A stretch of 64,000 nt of DNA, taken from positions 1,364,001 through 1,428,000 of the forward strand of contig CADCSX010000002.1 of assembly GCA_902805475.1 (NCBI GenBank). Direction: 5' to 3'. The notes beneath the pieces were generated by a model. The model was given only the letters and a program-made list of their open reading frames with translations. It was not told the DNA's origin and made no database searches. The position numbers and the translations under genes are program-made. This document shows positions 23,575-35,421 of the stretch, piece after piece. The DNA is from Entonaema liquescens. Lineage: Eukaryota; Ascomycota; Sordariomycetes; Xylariales; Xylariaceae. Position 1 is the stretch's first letter. The number at the start of each line of letters is the position of its first letter.

Positions 23575-24096
23575 ATGAGCCGCTGGTCGCAGTACGATAC
23601 CGACGAGGAACGCCTGCCCGAGGGCATGCAACGTATCGGTTATGATGCCGACACACAGACCTACACATTTCGTGATGCCGAGGGTACCATCTGGGAGAGC
23701 GCGCCCGGTAATCGGTATGGTGAACTCCATCGCGTCAATACCACATACGCACCTTACGGTGACGAGGAGGCACACGATGCAACCGAGCCACTGCACGCAC
23801 CCTCAAAGGGACCTCATACTTCATGGCGACATGAGATGATGCCGTTGCTCAACTGGTTCTTATTAGTCGGTCTATTCTTAATTTTTATCTTCTGGGCCAT
23901 AAGCGGTACAACCAAACAGATCGAACCTGTTACCTGCGGAGAGCACAGCAGTCCGTACAAGATCAAGTCAGGCGACACATGCTGGGCCATTGCTGAAGGA
24001 CATGATGTTCCACTTGATTCTCTGATGCACGAAAACCAGGGTCTTGACTGCGATCATTTACCTATTGGTAGTACGGTCTGTATCCCAAGGGTCTAG
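23575..24096 (+). CDS. type II membrane protein with C-terminal LysM domain
   Basis: Single exon of 173 residues with a good start context (ACAATGAGC). The N-terminal cytosolic part (MSRWSQYDTDEERLPEGMQR) continues with a conserved aromatic block (YDADTQTYTFRD...IWESAPGNRYG). One membrane helix follows at about residues 97-115 (FLLVGLFLIFIFWAISG). The lumenal or extracellular C-terminus is one LysM domain (YKIKSGDTCWAIAEGHDVPLD, NQGLDCDHLPIGSTVCIPRV). LysM binds chitin or other GlcNAc polymers. The family is widespread in ascomycetes, and a cell-wall or secretory-pathway role is inference. Unlike secreted LysM effectors it has no cleavable signal peptide. Confidence 0.88.
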   Translation: MSRWSQYDTDEERLPEGMQRIGYDADTQTYTFRDAEGTIWESAPGNRYGELHRVNTTYAPYGDEEAHDATEPLHAPSKGPHTSWRHEMMPLLNWFLLVGLFLIFIFWAISGTTKQIEPVTCGEHSSPYKIKSGDTCWAIAEGHDVPLDSLMHENQGLDCDHLPIGSTVCIPRV

Positions 24097-24491
24097 ATCG
24101 TTGCTACACCAAGGGTTACAGGGTCTTCTGGTTGCTCTGGGGTCCCGGACACGACAGTGTTCACTCGTGGACTTGCTGCCCTGGAACAAACCAATGTTTC
24201 GTACGCGTTTATAGATATTCACAGGTAGCTGTGCCACCTTACGCATTCAAATCGCATTTAAGTGCTCTGATTTTATTTGGGTGCTATCTTAACCATCTAC
24301 CGGGAGAAACTATGTACAACTTCCCCAGCTTCGTGTAGGGTTCCCTGTCTCAACCCCGGACAATAATGGGCCGATACTTGCCTATCTTGTTGAACCCATC
24401 TTCAAGCTATTTGGTCCTTTCGGTTGAAGTTGGACGGTTACAAAGAGCTAGATGAACTAACGCTAGTCGTGGGAACAATCAAGCATAGGTT
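24097..24491. other. intergenic, no gene seen
   Basis: Short spacer between convergent LysM and dehydrogenase genes. The small ORFs here are without support. Confidence 0.5.
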
Positions 24492-25545
24492 TTAATAATC
24501 GGCTGGCATAGTCGCTAGCTTCCCTCCATCGTTCACGAGAATAAATCCATTGCAGAAAGAACCCGCTTTGCTGGCAAGATAGAGGACAGCACCGGCCATT
24601 TCATCCTCACTTCCGAATTTTCTAGCCGGGATAAATACGGGATCATCGACCGACTCCGTAGCCGGATCGCGTGACCCAATCAGACCTGACGCCAACTCGG
24701 AAGGGAACACTATAAATCTGTTAATTTCTGAACTGCTAAGACAACCGAGGGGACTGGGAGACCTACGTCCTGGTGCCAAAGCATTAACCCTGATACCATG
24801 CTCAATGAGACCTGTACTAGTGTGCTTGGTAAGATGGATAAGTGCTGATTTGCTTCCCGCATAAGCAGGCGGGGACAGGAACGTTCGACTAAATCCTGAA
24901 AGGCTGCTAGTGATGATAACTTGGCTCTAGGAGTATTTTAGTAAATGCAGCCGAGCACACACGAGGCCTTTCATACCTGAATTGAAGGAACGTCACTGCC
25001 TTTCTTTGTCGGAGCTCCGAATCCGCCTTCCAATGCACGTTTGTTACCGGCATCTAAGAGCTCGAGAAATGCAAATATCGAGAACATTGTACCAGTGACG
25101 TTAACGTGGAAAGCGTTGCTGAACTCCTCCATAGACGTTTCTGCAAAAAGGTCCTTCCGGAGCTCTGAGATGGACACCCCTTTGTTCCAGGTCGCCAGTG
25201 GACCAAGCGCACCAGAGTTGGCAATAAATAGATTGACATAACCGATGTCCTTTGTTATAAAGTCAACTGCTGATTGGATGGATTCCTTGGTCGAAATATC
25301 GCATTGCACAGGGACGATGCTGGGATGTTCAGTAGCCGCTGTTTCGAGAACCTCTCGTCGCCGTCCTAGAATATAGACTTTCTTTGCGCCGGCCCCTGCG
25401 AACGCCCTGGCCATGATAAGTCCAATCCCTATAGACGGATTAGACGGGATCACGAGAAATTCAGGAGCGATAGCATCTCACCACTTCCACCGCCGGTGAT
25501 GACAGCCACCAAGCCATCCACTCGAAACAATCCAGACGAATCCAT
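24492..25545 (-). CDS. short-chain dehydrogenase/reductase
   Basis: Four exons, 25545-25482, 25428-24977, 24926-24767 and 24709-24492, with introns of 50-57 bp; 297 residues. It starts MDSSGLFRVDGLVAVITGGG. The NAD(P)-binding motif TGGGSGIG is completed across the first intron, followed by AGAKKVYILGRR. The NAG-like motif reads IANSGALG. Catalytic Ser (VIITSSLSG) and Tyr-x3-Lys (YAGSK) are present, then IRVNALAPG and the C-terminal NGFILVNDGGKLATM. The enzyme should be an active classical SDR; R at the end of the second strand (LGRR) hints at NADP. Substrate is not evident, and no biosynthetic cluster surrounds it. Confidence 0.9.
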
Positions 25546-27709
25546 TTTAGTTACTTCGGTTTTTTCTGTAGGAAAATAAAAGAATTATATCAACCCGTTG
25601 TTAGACGATTCTTGCCTTGAATACGTCGATTAGATCCGTGAACATAGTTATCTATAAGTACCCAATGTCTTGTTACGGCATGCGCCCTCAATTGAGGTAC
25701 ATTCGATATGTATTTATTAACTCCGCAAAATCCGGTACGTCGGGGATGTCCGTAGCTCTTCATAAACCTTGGGACGGGTTAATAATCTAGCCGATTACCA
25801 GATATTGAAATCAGGCCGTTGTGGATATTCTCGGGTTTAAATATACTAATATCCGTGAGATATTAAGCATGAGGTGAATTATAAGTTAATTGCCTATAGT
25901 TTTAAACATAACGCTGTCTCTCTGGGCTATTCTCGTTGAGTTTGGTAGATTTTCCGTGGAGAGTGGAGTAGTCCGGGGGACGTTATGAACAACCGGATAC
26001 CCGAACAGACATAGGTACCGTCAGATATACACATAGAGGAGATACTTCATCAATGTAGCTTGTTCGAAATAAGGTCTAAGTCTATCTGATTTTCACTCGA
26101 GTACAAGTCTAAGAGTTGTGCATTTTAGAGTATATACCGTTCCAAAGCTAGTAGATTTCATTATACTCAACATAACCCGGCAACAACGCCCCTATCACCG
26201 TATTCCCATCAGTGTTCTTCACTACTAGTTAGAGACTACGCGGTAAGTCAGGTTATCCAACGGCTGCGGTCTATTGCTTTGGAATCAAGGGGAGTAATCA
26301 GTCCGAGATCTAGAATAAAAGCCGAGCGTGAGCTATTTGCGGATCCAAAGAGCATAGCAAGTAGTATAGTAATGAAGTGACCGTATACTCAACAAATGGT
26401 GTGAGAATGGCACTATAGAACTAATGGCTTTGTAATAAGTCACTGAAACATGGACGCTCATTATCGGGACACGAGCCGGCTCTCGCGCACCGCTAGGCGT
26501 AGCGACCTTGGAGGGGTATATATCTACTCCCAAAGAAAAGGGGAAATGTGTCACATATCTTTATCATAAGTGTATTCCAATGAAACGAGTATTCATATAT
26601 GATATATAGAACGATAACAATACGTATCGTATTGACTATAGGTCGGGGTAATGACACGCTAGTTGATGTTAAGGGGATGGTAAATATAATCGTATACGCT
26701 AGCATTAAACTTTTAACTATTGCGAGGAAGGAGTTCTAGTGGGTTTCACCAGTATTAGAAACTATGATGCTAGGGACTCGTTGTTATCTTGGTTAGGTAT
26801 ATTGTTGTCCATGTAGCTGAACGGATATTTCGTGTCAAATGCTGCCGAGATATGAAGCATAGAGGGGAAAACCACACAAATATTAAGTGCTCTTCGAAGA
26901 AACAGAAAGGAGAAGCATTATGTATCTTGAGGATAGGAAAGAAGTATATTGGACTAGGTAATATTGTCTAGCTGAGAATTATACCGTCGTACACAGCTCT
27001 CTCAGTTTATATCATTATCTAAGCCTGCGAATTAGAACGAACCAATCGAGCAATACGAAGCAAAGCATTAGCCGCCAAGTTCTATCTCCCAGAACATGAG
27101 ATCTACTCTTATCTTAACGCTTTCGTCTTTGAATTGCTTAACGGGACAAATGTGAAACCCAGCTCCCTGTTCCGGTTATATGCCGATTTCACCGTATCGT
27201 CCGAACCACGTCGCAGATCCTCGGATCTTCCGAGCAAAATGACAGCAACGCATCGCAAAACCCATTGGCTTGGACAGTCTGGGGATTGCCGATCTCACGC
27301 CAAGCGCACTTCCGGCTGAAGAACACCAAACTATATCTCATGAGCCTAAGCCATATCGACTTTCGCTTAATGTGTCTCTGGCTCCAGTTGTATCATCGCT
27401 GGACACTTTAACCCCACATGTTGACTTGAGGAGTGTTTGATCTCCGTAGATGTTTGGCATAGGAGCTCAATTGATGCATGTCATCTATTGATGAACAGAG
27501 GAGACCAACGCAACATTAAAGTGAAAAAAACTACAAATACCCAGGCACATCCACCAGATGAATAGTTGCTGGCATTGAGAGAATACTATCTTTAAGCTTC
27601 TCTTCTTTTCTCCCCTGTACCAAGTTATTTTTGACGACCTGGTGTCGTTTACCTACTTTACTATTAATTGTCAACAATTTACTTTACTTATATACCCTAG
27701 TCCTTCAAG
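25546..27709. other. long AT-rich intergenic region
   Basis: About 2.2 kb with strong AT bias between 25600 and 27100 and many stops in all frames. No gene, transposon terminus or RNA gene recognised. A somewhat more GC-rich stretch at 27130-27330 has only a short ORF without homology. The last 150 bp are the probable promoter and leader of the BAS2-like gene. Confidence 0.5.
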
Positions 27710-28156
27710 ATGGTTCGCATCAACGCTTCTATACTCCTAGCATGTATGTCCGACCTTAGTTAAATTTTCGTTTCTAAGTTCCATGATTGTTAACTATTCT
27801 TGCCTCCCAGTTGCTCTCACAGCCTTGGCTCAAGTTACGCCCAACAACGCCGGCGCCAAAGACGTAGGCCAGGGCAACGGCCAGCAGTTCATCACGGGTG
27901 GCTGCACTTCAGACGCCGTAAGTTCTGATTCCATATACTTAAAGATTAGACATGGAAAGTGTCGCTAATCAAGTAATTGCTCCGATAGGACTGTTCGTCT
28001 GCATGCTGCGCCGAAGTCGAAACCACAGGACTGGGTGTCTGCTCCGCAGAAGCTGCGTCGCTTCAGAATGGAAAGCTGGGTTGTGGTTTCGTTGACCCCA
28101 ATGCCGATCAGACCATCGCAGATGCACAGGCCCAGGTTGAAGAGCAGGGCTTCTAA
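27710..28156 (+). CDS. BAS2-like small secreted cysteine-rich protein
   Basis: Exons 27710-27743, 27811-27917 and 27989-28156, with introns of 67 and 71 bp (GTATGT to CCCAG; GTAAGT to GATAG); 102 residues. The signal peptide is MVRINASILLAFALTALA, followed by QVTPNNAGAKDVGQGNGQQ and FITGGCTSDADCSSACC. Later blocks are GVCSAEAASLQNGKLGCGF and DPNADQTIADAQAQVEEQGF. This matches the family named after Magnaporthe biotrophy-associated secreted protein 2. Six cysteines in the mature part can form three disulfides. Homologues are common in plant-pathogenic and other ascomycetes, so an effector role is possible but not shown. Confidence 0.88.
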
Positions 28157-30260
28157 GTTTATGATGGAAACTGCTAGACCATTCACATTTGAGTGGAAAT
28201 ATTTTGTTGATACCTATCACTCTGTAAACTTAGAGTTGGACCGAGGTTGAATGAACAGTGATCGTATCAGTGTAAACCGTATGCTCTATGATTGAATACA
28301 CGAAAGCTTGGTCTAACACGGTTGAACCACGAGGCTTAAAAAATAAGGATTGACCAGGAATATGACCTTCAAGGACTCGCTGCCTCTTGGTTTACATGCG
28401 AGGGTAGTGTCAGGGGTCTCACTTGAGACCCCCTTAGAACAAAAAAGCTGTTTTGTATGTATAGCTCTGACTTCAGAGCTTCCTTAGTTAGAGTTCCTTG
28501 CGGAACAACGAAGTTGTGTCCTCACCTTTTGGTTTGCCTCGTGACAGGTAGGTGGTGGAAGTATACTCCTTGTATTGATAGAGTGTACCCGAAGACCGTA
28601 TCCGGCCCGGCCGTAGTTTCCAGTCTCCTAAACCGCCGAAACGCTACCGGCCCGCTCTCCCTATCGCATCCCCGGTTTATCATTGGACTTTCCGTACGGT
28701 CAAGGATAACTGCTAATTACAACCCAAATTAATTGCACGTGATTATATTAAGTTCACTTCACAGAGTACGAAGATAAGCTACTCATATTGCTGTTTATAA
28801 ATGCGATCGAAGTTACTCTATCATTTACATAAGGCATGTAAGACAAGTAGTATTGGAGTGTGGTGCTTTTAATAGATATATCGCCACCCATTGAAATGAG
28901 AGAAATTATTCAGAAGTTCAGTGATATACTCATGAATGACTGTGAATTCCTAGCGCTTTCATTACTTGCACCAGGAGAAATATGATTTCGTATCCACAGA
29001 ACAAGATCCCATCCGTTGCTGTACATTACCAGAATCATCCTTACAAGTAAGAAACATCCCCCGAGGCCACGTATATATCTATAGAATAATTTGAATCTTA
29101 TCTAGAGCAGCTCAACCTATCTGAATCCCATGAAAGGTGGGTATTTCGGGTGGTCATACGAGGTTCCCAGGTTAGACTTCTGTATCGGGCAGAGGGCCCT
29201 GAGGTTTTAAATGTGAACAAAGTAGAGTAAACTCAACACGATCTTGATAAAATGGAGCAGATCTCGAAAGGGATTTCCATTACCTAGAAGCCTTTACCTA
29301 ATCTACGCATCTATATGTAATAAAAGCAATATTCGGGAGGTGTGATATATAATGACTTACATGTGGATTGCGGGAGGGAATACCCATCAAAAAATGTAGA
29401 AACCTAGTTCCTTCTTGAATTTCGTGAGTACTTGAGTATAGTCATGTATATTAAGTAGGGACAACAAGTCTGAATAAACTGAGGTAGGCGACCTAATTAT
29501 TGATCGATTAAACGCCTTAGGTACCTGGTACATTGTGCTCTAGGTATTCGGAAAAAGGAAAGAGATGGGAAAACCTTGACGGATATCAAAAAGAGAAAAG
29601 ACAGAACCCGAAAAGTAGGAGGTAGTGTATCTACAATATGAAACTCAATCTTATATTAGAGAATGAGAGGTGACCTAGGAAGAAGCAGGTTTAGGTATCT
29701 CTATTTCCTCTTGTAAGCGCTGATAAATGATTCACTACCCATGCCGCACAAGAATAACCAACTGTTGCAGATGGTGATTCGCTGCAGTTTTTAGGAGTCC
29801 GACACTGTGAAAGGTCGTAAAACTTTATTCTTTTAGAAGGTAGGTAGGTACTTAAAGAAGCGTGGCACCCTTTACGACGCGCTGACGTGGTTGCGCTTGG
29901 ATGGCCTGTCGCATTGGTCCATTTCATTAGGCGGCTATGATTCTGTATGCTTTTATTGACCGGCGTCATTGTCGCAAACATGATTCAGTAACCCCCGCAC
30001 TATCACAACACAATTGTATTATGGCCCAAAGCAGTTTCTGGACGTCTTTGTGCCTGAATTTCTATAATTAAAAGCAACCCTTTTAAAGTCGGGCAAAGGA
30101 GCTTTATGTTGTTCAGTATGACATATGGGTTCTGACCTGGTTAGCTTTTATCTCGCCGATAATACAAATGCACACCGACGAACCGTCCTTGCGCGTGCGC
30201 TCAACGTCGAGGTACATCACCTTCCGATAAACCAGAAAGATAAAGAAATCCTACAACATC
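28157..30260. other. long intergenic region
   Basis: About 2.1 kb. Short ORFs (28457-28732 plus, 29691-29981 minus) have no domain or splice support. TAGGTACC motifs at 29516-29530 and a GTAGGTAGGTA run at 29839-29851. The final 250 bp are likely promoter and leader of the RING gene. Confidence 0.5.
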
Positions 30261-31163
30261 ATGGCGACAGTTCAAAAAAGCAACTATCTCCCTTACCTCC
30301 AACAACTCCTCGACACTCAAGACGATGCGAATGGCGTGGCAATAGAAAGCGTATGCGGGATCTGTCAAGAGAGCAAACTTGATATTTCGAAGAGCGCCAG
30401 GGAATTCACTTCTTCAATCGAATCTTCGGAGGGCCATCCCAAGTCGAATCAACAATTTCTAGCGTATACGAGACATGACATCGAACGAACGGTAGCTCTT
30501 GCGTGTGGTCACGTTTTCGGCGACCGATGCATCAGGAACCTGTTAGCACAGGGATCAGACCTCGTTTGCCCATCTTGCGGGTATAGAATGGCATATCAAG
30601 GTTGTGGCCATGCCATCCCGCCGGCTCTAATTCCGATCGAGGGCAACAATCCGGTCCGAGATACCTTTCCCCTAACGATACCCGAAGGCTCCAAAGATCC
30701 GCAAAGCTGCATGGAATGCAGATGGAAACATATTCGATCGCATTTCCGGTATGCTCTTGCCGATGAGTGTATCTTATGCCGGCAGAGAACACTCGCTCAC
30801 GTGCCGCTAGATGTGGCCGGGCACCGCGCACATCGAGAGCAGCATGTGAACCTAGGACTTAGACAAGCCTTGGACGAAATTCTGGCGCTTATTTGGCCCG
30901 AGTTTGTGACACGGGAGACGAGCACGTCGCTCGCGAAGGCTTCAGCTGAGAGCGAGCGCCACCAAATCAACGTTTCACTGCTAAACGCCATGGTCCTATC
31001 GGAATTGGACGAGACAATTTGGTATCGCACCAAAGCTGGCAGGTCGGGGACTCACCTAACTAAGGAACAGTTGAGGAGACACGCCCGCGGAATGGCATCG
31101 ATTGAGCAGACTCTTCTGGGCTGGCTCATGGACTCTAGCCGAGATCAGAGACGGATGTGGTAG
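30261..31163 (+). CDS. RING-finger protein
   Basis: Single exon, 300 residues, start MATVQKSNYLPYLQQLLDTQ. The RING ligands run from CGICQES (about residue 32) through LACGHVFGDRCIRNLL to LVCPSCGYRMAY (ending about residue 112), giving C-x2-C, C-x-H-x2-C and C-x2-C pairs. The loop between the first two pairs is long (about 45 residues). A second Cys/His group follows (MECRWKHIRSHF, ECILCRQRTLAH). The last 120 residues are helical with no known domain. A ubiquitin-ligase activity is inferred from the RING only; partner and substrate are unknown. Confidence 0.8.
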   Translation: MATVQKSNYLPYLQQLLDTQDDANGVAIESVCGICQESKLDISKSAREFTSSIESSEGHPKSNQQFLAYTRHDIERTVALACGHVFGDRCIRNLLAQGSDLVCPSCGYRMAYQGCGHAIPPALIPIEGNNPVRDTFPLTIPEGSKDPQSCMECRWKHIRSHFRYALADECILCRQRTLAHVPLDVAGHRAHREQHVNLGLRQALDEILALIWPEFVTRETSTSLAKASAESERHQINVSLLNAMVLSELDETIWYRTKAGRSGTHLTKEQLRRHARGMASIEQTLLGWLMDSSRDQRRMW

Positions 31164-32358
31164 ATCATTGTTGGTATCATTTCACCGGTAGGATTTTCAG
31201 CATTGGCAAGGAGCAGATGATTCAGGTTGCAGATTTTATAATTAAGTACACTCTGTATTGAATGAAGATACCAGAACATGGGCGATCCCCCTACCCCTGA
31301 AAAACCATACGAAGCCCACCTCTTGGCCCCCAAGTTGCGCCCAAATGAACATGGGGACCCCAGTCAGCCTTACAACCCCCCTTACGATCCCCTTACGATC
31401 CCCCTACGACTTTCCTTACTCCAACCTCGATACTGGTCGGGCGTTTTCAGTACCACATATAATGTATTGGGTGAAATGTCATATCCAACAGACGACTTTC
31501 CGCTGTGCCAAGGCGGCAAAGCGGCAGGCAGCAGGTTTAGAGAATTTAGATACCGTCTTACCTGGCCAGATTCTTTTGAGTTGTGGGGTTGGTTAGGCGA
31601 TGGCCCGCATATCTTGATATCCCGTCATCCTTCACATCTGCTGCAGACATCGCTTAGAGGAAAGGATGCTTTAACCAACCACAATTTCTGTACTCCCCCA
31701 TAGCATTACATATCCTTTTATAGACATGCTTGAGGCTTCGAATTTAAACCACCGGCGCTAGTACTACATACGTACCTACTTGCCTGCTAAAACATTCCCA
31801 CGCACTGCGGATCTCCAGATAACGGGAGAAACGCGACAATGATTTGGTATGACGGAATGATATGTTTTTCTAGGATCAAACTCAGCCGGCATGGCGTGCG
31901 ACGGATACACACGATTGAGAGCCGTTTCGAGTCGGATTTAAAAATACTACAAACTATTTCTCAGTACAAGCCTCAAGTCCCAACCAGAAACATGCCTGCT
32001 TTAGGGTTGATAACACAAACCAGTAGGGATTTGCATGCTGCTGTCGTATTTTCAATGTTACAGCAGACAGCGGCTAGATAACTGCGCCGCAACTTATGTA
32101 TGCTATTCCGGACTATATGTCATTGGGGGGATGAGATAATATACTCCATCTAGCCCCAGTCCGTGTAACTACAGTATGTATATGAGCTGCCCGTTGGTAT
32201 GTCGGGGCCACTATCCCTTTTTGTTCGGTTCGTATCCTGTTCTTCCCACCATAGTTTCTTCAGACCAATTTCTGTATAACCTGATCGTACCCTACGGCCA
32301 AAGTTCGACATAGCTTTCCTTTCCCATAACACTTTGACATTCTTCTTTCTACATCACG
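31164..32358. other. intergenic with weak Pro-rich ORF
   Basis: About 1.2 kb. An ORF at 31278-31703 (141 codons, ATG start, Pro-rich N-terminus) overlaps a second-frame ORF and contains an 11-bp tandem repeat; I do not trust it as a gene. No other feature seen. Confidence 0.4.
31381..31409. repeat. 11-bp tandem repeat, about 2.6 copies
   Basis: Unit CTTACGATCCC occurs twice exactly, followed by a partial copy with one change. Confidence 0.9.
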
Positions 32359-33209
32359 ATGTTGAAGATAGCCGTATTTGGAGTGCGAGGCTTCTTGGTA
32401 TGTCCCTTAAATACTCACTATCAACCACCCGGCTATCTTGATACTAAACAGCACCCAGCTTCTCTTCGGTGCAGTAGTGCTAGGTCTATCCGTAACTCTC
32501 GCGAAGCAACAAGTTGAAGGCGCTCCCCCAGCAGAAACTTCATTCGGAAGCTTTTGCGGTGCATTCGGTATACTGGTATCTCTAATAGGCATCGCTGCAC
32601 TATTCATCGACAAGATTCCTACTATAGTGTCAATGGGAGCAGATGGCCTCGCAACGGCGCTCTACCTTGCTGGTGCTATCGTAAGTTTACATTAAGACTA
32701 GGCTTTCGCATTAAAGATTCAAGAACGGAATCATTGAAGTACTAATATCGTGTTTTGGCAGGCACTGACCATCGCCTTAAAGCCGGTACCAAGCTGCACA
32801 AGTGACGACGACGAAAGCGCGTATGTGAGACATCACAACAAACTTCTCTCGGGAGGTTGTAAGACCGTCGGCGGTGTTGAAATCTGTCCGGGGGCGTCTG
32901 ACGAGGGTGTTGTGAAAGGTCGATGCCAAAGGGTTCAGGTTCGTACCTATATGAGCTTTCTTTGCTTTAAGTTCTCAAGCTGTCAATACCCCTAAGGCAT
33001 GACATGAGCCCATTCCCTTTCAATCCTCTCACGTGTAAATTTGTGTAGAGCAACCTGGAGTATCTGGATAGAGTATTTGCTAACTTTAAATGTTGCATTA
33101 GGCCGACTATGTGTTCGAATATTTGGCCTTTGTTTTCGGAGTTGCTACAATAGCTTTGACTTTCTTCCTTAATAAGAGCAGGGGAAATAGAACTGTAGCT
33201 TATGTCTAA
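32359..33209 (+). CDS. MARVEL-domain membrane protein (Nce102-like)
   Basis: Four exons, 32359-32397, 32459-32680, 32762-32938 and 33102-33209; 181 residues. The first acceptor (CACCCAG at 32458) is chosen because the nearer CAG at 32451 breaks frame. Four membrane helices: MLKIAVFGVRGFLLLFGAVV, GAFGILVSLIGIAALFI, DGLATALYLAGAIALTIAL and EYLAFVFGVATIALTFFL. A cysteine-bearing loop (SGGCKTVGGVEICPG...GRC) lies between helices 3 and 4. This is the pattern of fungal MARVEL proteins such as Nce102, which organise plasma-membrane domains and eisosomes. The third intron (163 bp) is longer than usual but has a CTAAC branch site. Confidence 0.85.
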
Positions 33210-34400
33210 GGGACTTATTGCAGATTCATAACTACCTAATAATTCGTTTGGCCGCCCGTAAAGGAGTGTGGGATTGCTGATACTCAGGTATCAAAAGGGA
33301 GAATGGCGAAGCCCCTTAGGTTCTTTGATCTACTAGTGGTACATTTCGAAGCGCTGCGATTGCTATTATGGATAGAATGTCTATCAAGATTGAATTGGGT
33401 GGGTGGTCTTGAGCCGATAATCGGTCTAAATAGTACCCAGCGTTCATTATATTATCGCCTCACCCTGATAGATTGTGGTGGTCACTCATTCAAAATATCC
33501 CATCCCTACCATGTAGCATTTCCATCAATACAGACTTGACGGTAATTGATATCTCCTCTCGGCTTTGCATCTAAGAACGAGTGTCTATCCTACCAGCTTA
33601 TTGAACCTCAATCTCAATCTCAACATCTGATGTGAAGTTTTAGCGTTTCCCAGTACATGTAAAGATATAAACGTTTGTAGTGAGAACTAACAGTACTATG
33701 CTTTACCGGGACGTAGGTACCCGCCTGTAATACGTGTTACCATTTAATTTCAAATGTTAGACAAGGCAAATCTAGACGGCTGATTTCCTCTTTAAGTAAT
33801 AGAGTTCATTGCCGCTTTTTGCTGACCTGTGTCGTAGCAGATTGATAATTGCTCCAACTCTTTCGGGGTGGTAAGAAATACCTAAGTTCCAAGGTGGCCG
33901 AAAATGAGTGTCTCCTACATCGCTTCTGGTCGATTCCTAGGTATAAAGAGACCGGATCATAATATAATGATAACTAGAATATATAGTCTCCTAGAGACAC
34001 GTAGAGATATAGTAGTTGGTGTACTCAACAGAGAGAATCGTAAGAAACACACGGGGACCAAGCAACTTGAAGTCAACCTCTAATCAAAACGGAATAAGGT
34101 TATGCGTAAGGCATTCTTTTTTTCGCGGCGCTGTGCATAGTTCGGACACTGAGAAGGTGGCTCAGAATGTGGAGATAGTGTAAAGAACGGCTCAAATGTC
34201 GGGGTCAGGAAGCGGAAGCCTGCTGTCTCAACCGCGCCACACCCGGCTCAGCTCAGCGTTACGGTTCGTTGAACTTATCTAGCTCACTTGCAAACGTCTT
34301 CGAGCATCATACTTTTACTCAACACTCTTTCTTAAAACTTGGTTTAAATTCTTCGATTAATTCAGCCAAATTGCTACTACTGGGGCTTATTGTTAGAGCG
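33210..34400. other. intergenic, no gene seen
   Basis: About 1.2 kb, AT-rich. The minus strand at 34200-34260 has a tRNA-like A-box sequence but no complete cloverleaf. An in-frame open stretch lies directly upstream of the hydrolase-like start but has no ATG. Confidence 0.45.
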
Positions 34401-35421
34401 ATGGGCTACGAGGAATCATCATCGGATAATGTCTGCTCTATATTGCTTCCCGACAGCCGTGTTCTCTCCTACGCCATTTATGGAAATATGGCTATAACTG
34501 CACCAACTATCTTCTATTTCTACAGTTATCCAGACTCCCACATAGGCGGCCGGATCTTTGATGCTGTCGCCCGCGATCGGGGGGTCCGCATCATAGTCCC
34601 GGATCGGCCAGGCATTGGCAGTTCGACCTTCCAGTCTCGGCGAACGATCGCACAGTGGCCTAGTGATGTCCTTCAAGTGGCGGATGCTCCAGGAGTTAAA
34701 GCAGAGACATTTGGTGTCTTTGCTGTGGGGGCCGGGGCTTCATATGGTAATATAGCCCTACTTCAGTCCCGTCGCCGCTAGGTAGTAGCAATCTGACCTT
34801 TACCTATTTGAAGCTCTAGCTTGCTGTGCCAAGCTCCCCTCCAGCAGACTCAAAGCTGCGGGTATTATGTCTGGCACATATCTCTCAGCGGGGCCGTCAG
34901 GAAATCTCCTCAAGATCCTGATCTACCGCTGTGTTGTAGCATTGATACACTATTTTCTTGAATGGAGTCTAGACTCTACGTACGGGGAGGCAGCTCGCGA
35001 CACCTCAAATCCAGAAAGGTTTGAGGAGCTCTTGGAAAAAAAGCAAAAGGCACAGAACCCTGACAGGACTCCCAACCCGAAGGAGAAATCGAGCGAAATC
35101 CACAAAATGATGATAGCCGGCGTGCGAGCTGCTTTCCAGGGCAAAGGCTCTAAGGCAGTGGCTCAAGACATGCGGCTAGCCGTAAGCGACTGGGGCTTTA
35201 CTCTAGATGATATTAACATGGAAAAAGGCAGGCTGGTGTTGTGGCATGGACTAGAGAGCACTAAACAGTCAATCGAGGCGGTAGAATATGTGCACGCGCG
35301 GTTACGAGGATCAGAGCTGAGAGCACAGCCCCCTAACCCGGACATTGGAGATGCTGAGGTAACGGAAAGGATGGAAGAGATCCTTGATACATTGCTGGAG
35401 AGGATGAAGCAGGAGGTTTAG
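34401..35421 (+). CDS. alpha/beta-hydrolase-fold protein lacking the nucleophile
   Basis: Exons 34401-34746 and 34820-35421; the 73 bp intron (GTAATA to CTCTAG) joins GASY/ACCAK. Product 315 residues, no signal peptide. The fold is recognisable from PTIFYFYSYPDSHIGGR, the following VRIIVPDRPGIGSST and the elbow region FGVFAVGAGASYACCAK. In active relatives the first block reads HG and the elbow reads VSGGGP-Y-A. Here the HG site is YS (41-42) and the nucleophile site is Gly110. The C-terminal part (KGRLVLWHGLES, then an acidic helix) shows no obvious catalytic His. The protein is therefore probably a non-catalytic member or a gene under relaxed selection, although splicing and frame are intact. 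Confidence 0.72.

Noticed and set aside
31278..31703. 141-codon Pro-rich plus-strand ORF
   Set aside because: Contains a simple tandem repeat, overlaps another open frame and shows no domain or signal.
34190..34262. tRNA-like sequence on the minus strand (TGGCGCGGTTGA A-box)
   Set aside because: No TTCGA B-box and no matching acceptor stem were found, so no complete cloverleaf.
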